Shown here piece by piece: positions 33,192-39,819 of a stretch of DNA of 58,162 bases. Origin of the DNA: an uncultured Alistipes sp. (GTDB lineage: Bacteria; Bacteroidota; Bacteroidia; Bacteroidales; Rikenellaceae); the NCBI GenBank assembly GCA_944326035.1, contig CALVCS010000014.1, positions 1 through 58,162 on the forward strand, given 5' to 3'. Below the pieces are notes generated by a model that was given only the letters and a program-made list of their open reading frames with translations, ran no database searches and was not told the origin of the DNA. The stretch's first letter is position 1; each line of letters begins with the position of its first letter. The translations under genes and the position numbers were made by a program.

Positions 33192-33941
33192 ATGAAACCC
33201 TATAATAGTTCGCGCAGCAAAAAGGAAGAGGTGCGCTCGATGTTCGATGCCATCGCTTTTCGCTATGATCAACTCAATCATTTGCTCTCGTTGGGCATCG
33301 ATCGTTCGTGGCGTCGCAAGGTGGTCCGCCGGGTCAAGGCCTCGGGGGCCCGTCGAATTCTGGATGTGGCGACGGGAACGGGCGATTTGGCGGTGATGAT
33401 GGCACGGGCCTGTCCATCGGCTACGATCGAAGGTATCGACCTCTCGGAACAGATGTTGGCCATCGGCCAACAGAAAGTCGAATGGGCCGGATTGGAAAAA
33501 CGGGTCTTTCTGTCGCAGGGCGATGCCGAGTCGTTGTCGATGGAGGACAACAGTTATGATTGTGTGACGGTGGCTTTCGGGGTGCGTAATTTCGAAGACA
33601 TCGATCGGGGCATGGCCGAGATATGGCGGGTGTTGCGTCCGGGGGGCAGAGCGCACGTATTGGAGTTCGGTCTGCCGAAAAATAACCTCTTGGGCGGATT
33701 CTATCGCTTCTATTTCCATCGGGTACTGCCCGGCATCGGTCGCTGGATCTCCCGGGACAAACAGGCCTATACCTATTTGCCGCGCTCGGTGGATCATTTC
33801 CCGTATGGGGACGGCTTTGTCCGGGTGATGCGGCGGAGCGGATTCGACGCAGTCGATTATCAAGATTTGTTTGGAGGGGTCGCCCAGATTTACGAAGGGG
33901 TCAAACCGCTGACTGTTAAGAATGAAAAACATGAAAGGTAA
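33192..33941 (+). CDS. ubiE: Demethylmenaquinone methyltransferase
   Basis: Class I SAM methyltransferase that makes menaquinone from demethylmenaquinone in the last step of the pathway; Bacteroidota use menaquinone only, so the MenG role applies. Opening KPYNSSRSKKEEVRSMFDAI is typical. The SAM site DVATGTGDLAVMMA is near residue 58, GIDLSEQMLAIGQQKV near 82, and the family signatures FGVRNFEDIDRGM and VLRPGGRAHVLEFG are near 130 and 146. The length of 249 is right. Its last 20 bp overlap the start of the following lipoprotein gene, so translation may be coupled. Confidence 0.95.
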   Translation: MKPYNSSRSKKEEVRSMFDAIAFRYDQLNHLLSLGIDRSWRRKVVRRVKASGARRILDVATGTGDLAVMMARACPSATIEGIDLSEQMLAIGQQKVEWAGLEKRVFLSQGDAESLSMEDNSYDCVTVAFGVRNFEDIDRGMAEIWRVLRPGGRAHVLEFGLPKNNLLGGFYRFYFHRVLPGIGRWISRDKQAYTYLPRSVDHFPYGDGFVRVMRRSGFDAVDYQDLFGGVAQIYEGVKPLTVKNEKHER

Positions 33942-34434
33942 ATGGATCGGAGGACTGTTGGCCCTGATGGTGCTGATGGTCTCTTGTGTAAAACCGGAAG
34001 ATGTCGTGATCGATAGCCTGGAATCGTTTCAGGTGACCTCGATGGGCGTTTCGCAGTGGACGGTGGACGCCGGCATGAAAGTCACCAATCTGTCGGGATC
34101 GAAGCTGCAACTGAAAGAGGCGACTCTGTCGATCGATCGGCAAGGAAAGCCGTTGATGACGGTGCAACTGATGGATAAAGTGGTGATTCCTCGACGTTCG
34201 TCGGCGGTATATACGCTGCCTTTAGCGATTCGGTTCGAAGGCTTGGGCGGTTTGTTGGGGACCGGTGCGGCTTTTGCCTCGGGCCTGAAAGATTGTACGG
34301 TGTCGGTGGACGCGACGGTGCGCGGCGGTTGGGCAAAGAAAAGATTCCAGATGGAGGATCTGCCGCTCGAGACGCTGTTCCGACAGGCAGGAATCGATCC
34401 GGAGATGGTGTGGAAACAATATCAACAACAATAA
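33922..34434 (+). CDS. LEA2-like small lipoprotein
   Basis: A 170-residue protein with a signal peptide ending in the lipobox LMVSC (C about residue 24). Residues 30-130 alternate beta strands in the LEA type 2 manner (VTNLSGSKLQLKEATLSIDR near 55-75, by position; VVIPRRSSAVYTLPLAI near 92). LEA2/WHy domains in bacteria are of unknown function, often in stress or envelope settings. The first ATG at 33922 overlaps ubiE by 20 bp, and an in-frame ATG at 33931 would give a slightly shorter signal peptide; both are plausible. It lies 3 bp from the next gene, so it is in the same transcript. Confidence 0.78.
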   Translation: MKNMKGKWIGGLLALMVLMVSCVKPEDVVIDSLESFQVTSMGVSQWTVDAGMKVTNLSGSKLQLKEATLSIDRQGKPLMTVQLMDKVVIPRRSSAVYTLPLAIRFEGLGGLLGTGAAFASGLKDCTVSVDATVRGGWAKKRFQMEDLPLETLFRQAGIDPEMVWKQYQQQ

Positions 34435-34437
34435 ATT

Positions 34438-34932
34438 ATGAGACGATTTTTGGGGCTGGTTTTGTGTCTCGTCGGAGTGGGGTCGATTGCTTCGGCGCAG
34501 AATCTGAATGCCTATAAGACCAAATTGGCTGCGGTCAATGCGACCTACGGCACGCAGGTGAGTGTGGTCGAACACGGAACCGCAGCGACGGCTATTCGTT
34601 CGATGCAGCAGCGCTCTCATCCCAGTGAAATATGGGGCTATCGGGTGCGTATCTTTTTCGATAACAGCCAGAATGCCCGTATGCTGGCCAATCAGGCGAT
34701 GACGCGCTTTAAGGAGATTTATCCGGATATTCCCGCCTACATGGTCTACGATAATCCCTATTTTAAAGTGACGGTGGGTAATTGCCTGACCGAAGATGAA
34801 GCCCGGATTCTGCAAGGCAAGATTCAAGGGGCTTTCGATCGGGCGTTCCCGATTCAGGAGAAGATTTCGATGTCATTGTTGGGTGAGCCGGCCGTTTCGA
34901 GTGAAACGGGTAGTGAAGAGGTTTCGAAATAG
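34438..34932 (+). CDS. Secreted SPOR-domain-like protein
   Basis: A 164-residue exported protein: signal peptide residues 1-21 (cleavage after SIASA). Residues 67-140 fit a SPOR domain: WGYRVRIFFDNSQNARMLAN, a central AMTRFKEIYPDIPAYMVYDN, then FKVTVGNCLTEDEARIL. SPOR domains bind denuded peptidoglycan glycan at division sites. No other domain or membrane anchor is seen, so it would be a soluble periplasmic protein. It starts 3 bp after the LEA2-like gene, placing it fourth in the permease/ubiE series. The SPOR call rests on pattern recognition and is fairly, not fully, certain. Confidence 0.75.
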   Translation: MRRFLGLVLCLVGVGSIASAQNLNAYKTKLAAVNATYGTQVSVVEHGTAATAIRSMQQRSHPSEIWGYRVRIFFDNSQNARMLANQAMTRFKEIYPDIPAYMVYDNPYFKVTVGNCLTEDEARILQGKIQGAFDRAFPIQEKISMSLLGEPAVSSETGSEEVSK

Positions 34933-35069
34933 GATATATCCAGGATTTTGTCCCCTTCCGACTATTACGTATAGCGAAAAAAAACAAGAAAAACAAATGG
35001 AAACGAAAAAAATGTCATTTTTTTTGTAAAGTTCTGGGGGTAAAAGTGCTAATTATGTGAAAAACGTTA

Positions 35070-35077
35070 TACCTTTG
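35070..35077 (+). promoter_or_regulatory. -7 box for the Ala-rich lipoprotein gene
   Basis: TACCTTTG, a perfect match identical to that of the 4.5S gene, 35 bp before the ATG. The region upstream is AT-rich. High expression is likely, inferred from this box and the strong terminator. Confidence 0.6.
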
Positions 35078-35112
35078 CAGTCGAATCAATAACAACTTTA
35101 ATACTTTTCACG

Positions 35113-35334
35113 ATGAAAACTTTTACTAAATCTGTCCTGATGGTAGCCGTTGTTGCTGCTTTTGTTTCTTTCGCTTCTTGCGGTAATACGGGGGCTAACA
35201 AAGCCGCTGAAGATTCGATCGCTGCTGCTAAAGCCGCTGATTCGATCGCTGCTGTTGCTGCCGCTGCTGCTGCCGACACCACCGCTGCCGACACCACCGC
35301 TGCTGATACCACCGCTGCAGAAGCTGCTAAGTAA
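35113..35334 (+). CDS. Small Ala-rich lipoprotein
   Basis: A 73-residue protein with a signal peptide and lipobox FASC (C about residue 23). The mature part is almost only A, D, T, S, K and E, with repeats: DSIAAAKAA/DSIAAVAAA in the middle and three copies of AADTT at the end, coded by three 15-bp tandem units at 35272-35316. It is likely helical or disordered, somewhat like a tiny Lpp-type spacer, but no homologue with a known function is recalled. It has its own -7 box and its own terminator. The coding frame is supported by the lipobox, a clean start and the repeat phase being a multiple of three. Confidence 0.85.
   Translation: MKTFTKSVLMVAVVAAFVSFASCGNTGANKAAEDSIAAAKAADSIAAVAAAAAADTTAADTTAADTTAAEAAK
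35272..35316 (+). repeat. Three 15-bp tandem repeats in the Ala-rich lipoprotein gene
   Basis: GCCGACACCACCGCT twice, then GCTGATACCACCGCT. Each encodes ADTTA. Copy number could vary by slippage without changing the frame. Confidence 0.8.
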
Positions 35335-35359
35335 TCAGGTACTTCGGATTTAACTCCTA

Positions 35360-35404
35360 ATAACAGAGGGGCTCACCTAAGGATGAGTCCCTCTGTTATG
35401 TTTT
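35360..35404 (+). terminator. Terminator after the Ala-rich lipoprotein gene
   Basis: ATAACAGAGGG...CCCTCTGTTAT stem with additional pairing inside and TTTT after it, 25 bp beyond the stop. Confidence 0.8.
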
Positions 35405-35610
35405 ACGGACAGGGGTAAATTGGGAAAAAGGGAACGATTTTCCCTTCCGTCACAGTATGGATAGAGGCATCGCCAGCATTTTTCTGGCTGGTGGATTAAA
35501 GAGTTGCGTCTAAAAGCAAAACAACTACGCAGGAATGCGCTGATTTCCAAAAGTTCCGAACTCTGCAGACCGCTCTATACACTCGTACGGGGTCGCCCTC
35601 GCAGCCAAAT

Positions 35611-35640
35611 AAAAAGGAGGCGTGAATCAGCCTCCTTATT
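35611..35640 (-). terminator. Terminator of purM
   Basis: Minus-strand stem AAGGAGGC/GCCTCCTT followed by TTTTT-rich sequence, 40 bp beyond the purM stop. Confidence 0.82.
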
Positions 35641-35679
35641 GTTCTGGGCTCCTTTATCAGGATACAGCCCCTTTCGTCC

Positions 35680-36858
35680 CTATTTGGTGTAGTCGAAACG
35701 TTCGCCGTTTTTGATCAGCGTGACACTGGCCTGTTCGGCGGCCTCAACCCGACCGATGATGCGGGCCTGTACGCCGAAGGATTCCGACAGTTGAATCAAC
35801 GCTTCGGCGGTTTGGGCATCGTTGACGTAGAGCTCCATGCGATGCCCCATGTTGAACACGCTGTACATCTCTTTCCACGACGTGCCGGACCCTTCTTGAA
35901 TCAGGTCGAAAAGCAGGGGCGTATCGAACAGGTTGTCCTTGATGACATGCAGATGGTCGATGAAGTGCAGAATCTTGGTTTGAGCTCCCCCGCTGCAATG
36001 CACCATCCCGTGAATAGCGGGACGATATTGATCGAGCGCCTGTTTGATAATGGGAGCATAGGTACGGGTGGGGGAGAGAACCAACTGACCGACGGTCAGC
36101 GGACATCCTTCGATCGTATCCGTCAAACCGTAACGTCCGGTATAGACCAGATCGTCGGCGATCCCGTCGTCGAAGGTTTCGGGGTATTTGCGCGCCACCT
36201 CTTTCGAGAAGATATCGTGACGGGCCGACGTGAGTCCGTTGCTGCCCATCCCTCCATTATATTGCGTTTCGTAGGTAGCTTGTCCAAACGAGCTCAAGCC
36301 GACGATCAGGTCGCCGTCCTGAATGTGGGCGTTATCGATGACCTGTTGGCGCGGCATGCGAGCCGTCACCGTACTGTCGACGATGATGGTGCGGACCAAA
36401 TCGCCCACATCGGCCGTTTCGCCCCCCGTCGAGTAGATCTCGATGCCCAGATCGCGCAGGGTCTGCAAAAACTCTTCCGTTCCGTTGATGATGGCGGAAA
36501 TCACCTCTCCGGGGATGAGTCGTTTGTTGCGGCCGATGGTGGAGGAGAGCAGGATCGGGCCTGTTGCTCCGACACACAGCAGGTCGTCGGTGTTCATAAC
36601 GACGGCATCCTGGGCAATCCCTTTCCACACCGACAGATCTCCGGTCTCTTTCCAATAGGCGTAGGCCAGCGACGATTTGGTGCCGGCTCCGTCGGCGTGC
36701 ATGATGACGCATGCGGAGTCGTCCCCGCTCAGATAATCGGGGATGATCTTGCAAAAGGCATTGGGATAGAGTCCTTTGTCGATGTTTTTGATGGCGGCGT
36801 GTACGTCTTCCTTCGAGAAGGAGACCCCGCGATCGGCATAACGGGAAGATGAAGCCAT
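35680..36858 (-). CDS. purM: Phosphoribosylformylglycinamidine cyclo-ligase (AIR synthase)
   Basis: Closes the imidazole ring of FGAM to AIR with ATP, directly after PurL. At 392 residues it is the longer Bacteroidota form. The N-terminal region SSSRYADRGVSFSKEDVHAAIKNID replaces the usual YKDAGVD opening. CVIMHADGAGTKSSLAYAYW near residue 50 holds the nucleotide-binding AGTKS-like motif, MNTDDLLCVGA near 88 the DD pair, and YSTGGETADVGDLV near 142 the GGETAE-like motif. GMVHCSGGAQTKILHF near 285 is the C-terminal signature. It has its own promoter and terminator and diverges from the 36965 gene. Confidence 0.93.
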   Translation of the reverse strand: MASSSRYADRGVSFSKEDVHAAIKNIDKGLYPNAFCKIIPDYLSGDDSACVIMHADGAGTKSSLAYAYWKETGDLSVWKGIAQDAVVMNTDDLLCVGATGPILLSSTIGRNKRLIPGEVISAIINGTEEFLQTLRDLGIEIYSTGGETADVGDLVRTIIVDSTVTARMPRQQVIDNAHIQDGDLIVGLSSFGQATYETQYNGGMGSNGLTSARHDIFSKEVARKYPETFDDGIADDLVYTGRYGLTDTIEGCPLTVGQLVLSPTRTYAPIIKQALDQYRPAIHGMVHCSGGAQTKILHFIDHLHVIKDNLFDTPLLFDLIQEGSGTSWKEMYSVFNMGHRMELYVNDAQTAEALIQLSESFGVQARIIGRVEAAEQASVTLIKNGERFDYTK

Positions 36859-36889
36859 AACGGTTTTGTGCTTGGATGTTTAATGAACA

Positions 36890-36897
36890 CAAAGATA
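36890..36897 (-). promoter_or_regulatory. -7 box for purM
   Basis: CAAAGATA on the plus strand reads TATCTTTG on the minus strand, 32 bp before the purM ATG. No convincing -33 box. Confidence 0.55.
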
Positions 36898-36930
36898 GTG
36901 ATTATATTTCGTTTGTTGATTAATTTTAGG

Positions 36931-36938
36931 TATTTTTG
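36931..36938 (+). promoter_or_regulatory. -7 box for the 36965 gene
   Basis: TATTTTTG, 27 bp before the ATG, with TTTC at 36907-36910 as a possible -33 box (20-bp spacer). This promoter and that of purM are only 33 bp apart and diverge. Confidence 0.55.
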
Positions 36939-36964
36939 CTTCTAACCCAAGGATCCCTCACCCC

Positions 36965-38518
36965 ATGAGTATGACCAGTAGTAAACACGATTCGGTATTT
37001 GAATTGATTCGGAGTATGAGCAAGGCCGAAAAGCGGAACTTTAAACTATACGCGACACGGCTGGCAGGGAATCAGGAGGCCAAATTTCTGAGTCTGTTCG
37101 ATTGTATGGATGCGTTGGATGAGTACGATGAGGGGAAAATCCTGCAACGGTGTCCGATCAAAAAGGAGCAGTTGCCCAATATGAAGGCCCATCTGTACAA
37201 GCAGATTCTGGTCAGCATTCGATTGTTGGATGTGCAGCGCAGTCTGCCGATGCAGTTGAGGGAGATGATCGACTTTGCCGGCATCCTCTATGATAAGGGG
37301 TTGTATCGTCAGAGCAGCAAGCAGTTGGATAAGGCCCGGGAACAGGCCGAAGCTGCCGAACAGTTTTCCGCTTTGATCGAGATCAGCGCTCTGCAGAAAA
37401 AGATCGAAGCTTTGACGATTTCCAGGAGCATTGCTTCGTGGAGTGGGGCGGTCAGTCGCCGAACGCAGGAGGTGTGTGGACAGGTCTCACGCATCAACGA
37501 CCTGTCGAATGTGTCGATGCAGCTTTTTTCGCTCTACCTGAAGTTGGGGTATGCCCGTACCCAGAAGGATATCGATCTGATCGAACAGGTGTTCGCTCCG
37601 CAGTTGCGGCAGTACGATCCCCGCACCCTGTCGTTTACCGAAAAGGTGCACTACTACCAGGCCATGGCCTGGTATCGTTATATTCGGCACGATTTGCTGA
37701 ACTGTTATCGGTGTGCGTGTCGTTGGACGGCTCTCTTCGACAGCGAACCCCGGATGAAGGAGTTGATGTACGATTTTTATCTGAGGGGATACTCCCGTTT
37801 GTTGGAGGGGCTGTTTCTGTTGCGCAGTTATAAACGTTTTGTGCAGCGGCTCTCCGATTTTCATCGGGAGATCGCCGATCTCGATGCGCTGAACGACAAT
37901 GCCCGGATGATCGCCGGGCAGATCTGGTACTCGAACCTGATCAACCGGCACTTCTACGAAGGGACGTTTGCCGACGGGGTGAAACGGGTTCCCGAGATCG
38001 AACGTTTCTTGGCGAAATTTACGGCGTTGGACATCCGCTACCGGATGTTGATCTATTATAAAATAGCCTGTCTCTACTTCGGGAACGGCGATTATGCCAA
38101 ATGCATGGAGTATCTGGCCAAGGTAATTCGGACGCGCGATCCGCAGATTCGACGTGATTTGCAGTGTTATGCCCGTATTCTGAACCTGATCTGCTCCTAT
38201 GAGTCGGGCATGGATTACAATATTGATTATCAGATTCGGTCGGTCTACGTTTTCCTGGTTAAGATGAACGATATGCAACAAGTCCAACAGGAGATGATGG
38301 CCTTTTTGAAACGGGTCAATTCGTTGTTCGAGGCCGATTTCAAAGAGGAGTTCCGCAAGTTGTATGAAAAACTCAAACCGTTCGAAAATCACCCCTATGA
38401 ACGTCGGACGTTCTATTATCTGGATGTTCTGTCGTGGCTGCAGAGCAAATTGGAAGGGGTGCCGGTTGCCGAGGTGATTCGTCGCCGCTTCTTGGCAGAG
38501 ACCGGCGAAAAGAGGTGA
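36965..38518 (+). CDS. Large helical cytoplasmic protein of unknown function (TPR-like)
   Basis: I do not assign a named family. The 517 residues have no signal peptide or membrane segment, are rich in K, R, E, L, Y and form long amphipathic helices spaced like TPR or related helical repeats (for example KQLDKAREQAEAAEQFSALIE near 118-138 by position, and ACLYFGNGDYAKCMEYLAKV near 358). The opening VFELIRSMSKAEKRNFKLY is a block I associate with conserved hypothetical proteins of Bacteroidota. No catalytic motif is visible. It is transcribed alone, divergently from purM, and ends at a strong hairpin. A scaffold or regulatory role is conceivable but is a guess. Confidence 0.85.
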   Translation: MSMTSSKHDSVFELIRSMSKAEKRNFKLYATRLAGNQEAKFLSLFDCMDALDEYDEGKILQRCPIKKEQLPNMKAHLYKQILVSIRLLDVQRSLPMQLREMIDFAGILYDKGLYRQSSKQLDKAREQAEAAEQFSALIEISALQKKIEALTISRSIASWSGAVSRRTQEVCGQVSRINDLSNVSMQLFSLYLKLGYARTQKDIDLIEQVFAPQLRQYDPRTLSFTEKVHYYQAMAWYRYIRHDLLNCYRCACRWTALFDSEPRMKELMYDFYLRGYSRLLEGLFLLRSYKRFVQRLSDFHREIADLDALNDNARMIAGQIWYSNLINRHFYEGTFADGVKRVPEIERFLAKFTALDIRYRMLIYYKIACLYFGNGDYAKCMEYLAKVIRTRDPQIRRDLQCYARILNLICSYESGMDYNIDYQIRSVYVFLVKMNDMQQVQQEMMAFLKRVNSLFEADFKEEFRKLYEKLKPFENHPYERRTFYYLDVLSWLQSKLEGVPVAEVIRRRFLAETGEKR

Positions 38519-38553
38519 GTGCATTTGGAAGGGTGTGATCCAATAGGATATAG

Positions 38554-38587
38554 GGAGGCCCAACTGACTATGGTCAGTTGGGCCTCC
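38554..38587 (+). terminator. Hairpin after the 36965 gene
   Basis: Perfect stem GGAGGCCCAACTGAC with loop TATG-like centre and its complement, 36 bp after the stop. It lacks a long T run (TGGTTTCT follows), so termination is likely but weaker than at other sites here. Confidence 0.7.
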
Positions 38588-39084
38588 TGGTTTCTATAAG
38601 GTGAGGAGCCCCCGCGGCAAGAAGCGGATTGGCGGAAGAGCGTTTTGTGGTTGATCGGGATGATGGAAAGCTTTTGTTTATGTATGCGTCTTGCTGTTGC
38701 ACACGGTCGGAGAGGAGAATGGGTTTTCGAAAGGGTAGAGGGAAAGTCAGAAACGATGATTTTAAATTGACAAATAATTGGTATCTTTGAAAGAGAAGGC
38801 CCGAAACGAGGATGGTTCATGGTTTCGAAAAAGCGTGCTTAGCGTTGGAAAGAGCGAAACTGCGGGAGGCCGGTCGTGCTCGGCTTGCACCTCGAAGTGA
38901 ACGGGAGGAGAATCTGACGGCAGACGGAGTGCTGGAATGATCTGGAGCGGACGAAAAGAGAAAGGAACGAGTTCGGAAAGAATGACCCGGGAACGGCGGA
39001 AGAGCGGGCGGTGAAACAGCCCGGAGAAGACTAAGAGACTCGAGAATAGAGTTCAAGAATTATATTAACCCATTTAGAGCAAAG
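38588..39084 (+). other. Long non-coding interval with a promoter and a purine-rich leader
   Basis: No convincing gene in about 500 bp. A perfect -7 box TATCTTTG lies at 38782-38789, with a possible -33 TTTA at 38760-38763 and an 18-bp spacer. It gives the DUF1080 gene a leader of about 290 nt that is purine-rich and AUG-poor. Only a 7-codon frame at 38818 follows the promoter closely. Whether it is a regulatory leader, an unannotated RNA or decayed coding sequence cannot be told. Confidence 0.4.
38782..38789 (+). promoter_or_regulatory. -7 box upstream of the DUF1080/DUF5703 pair
   Basis: TATCTTTG, an exact match to TAnnTTTG. No other strong box is seen closer to the DUF1080 start at 39085. 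Confidence 0.5.
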
Positions 39085-39819
39085 ATGATAAAGAAGGGAT
39101 TTATAGGAGTCTTGATCGCGGGGTTCTTCGTTGGAGGACTATCGGGACAGAATTTGCAGTTGTCGGAGTCGTATGCGCCTCAGCCGCGCGTGGTGACACC
39201 GGCTTCGTGTGATCGCCCGGTACCACCTCCTTCCGATGCGGTGGTTTTGTTCGACGGGACGGATTTGTCGGCTTGGGTGCATGCCGACGGGTCGCCGGCC
39301 GATTGGGAGGTGGCCGACGGAATCCTGACGGTGAAACCGAAAAGCGGAAGTATCCAGACCAAAGCCGATTTTGAAGATTTTCAACTCCACCTCGAGTGGA
39401 GCTCTCCGGTGGTGGTGAAGGGGGAGGATCAGTTGCGCGGAAACAGCGGGGTGATTTTGCAGGGACGTTATGAGGTGCAGATATTGGATAGTTACAATAA
39501 TCCGACCTATGTCAACGGCCAGGCTGGCAGTATCTATAAGCAGTATCCTCCCTTGGTGAATGCCATGCAAAAACCGGGTGAATGGAATACCTTCGATATT
39601 CTGTTTACCGCTCCCCGGTTTAAAGCGGACGGGTCGCTTCACTCGCCGGCCTACATCACTGTGCTGCATAACGGGATCCTGATTCAGCATCATGTGGCGG
39701 TTTTGGGCATCACGAATCTGCCGCTGCCCGCCTACAAAGCCCACGGTCGGGGACCGATTGTTTTGCAGGATCATGGCGATTTGGTGCGGTTCCGTAATAT
39801 TTGGATTCGAGAATGGTAA
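39085..39819 (+). CDS. DUF1080 secreted protein (3-keto-disaccharide hydrolase family)
   Basis: A 244-residue exported protein; signal peptide residues 1-21 (ending GLSG/Q). The DUF1080 concanavalin-like domain spans about 50-240: AVVLFDGTDLSAWVHADGSPADWEV is the classic opening (position 52-76), GNSGVILQGRYEVQILDS near 130 the central strand pair, and GRGPIVLQDHGDLVRFRNIWI near 221 the closing one. Members include hydrolases of 3-keto-glycosides and many uncharacterised glycan-linked proteins. It overlaps the downstream DUF5703 gene by 7 bp if that starts at 39813, a sign of coupled translation and a joint role in sugar breakdown. Confidence 0.9.
   Translation: MIKKGFIGVLIAGFFVGGLSGQNLQLSESYAPQPRVVTPASCDRPVPPPSDAVVLFDGTDLSAWVHADGSPADWEVADGILTVKPKSGSIQTKADFEDFQLHLEWSSPVVVKGEDQLRGNSGVILQGRYEVQILDSYNNPTYVNGQAGSIYKQYPPLVNAMQKPGEWNTFDILFTAPRFKADGSLHSPAYITVLHNGILIQHHVAVLGITNLPLPAYKAHGRGPIVLQDHGDLVRFRNIWIREW

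Noticed and set aside
35504..35692. A 62-codon plus-strand frame between the Ala-rich lipoprotein gene and purM.
   Set aside because: It covers the purM terminator and the purM stop, and has no recognisable feature.
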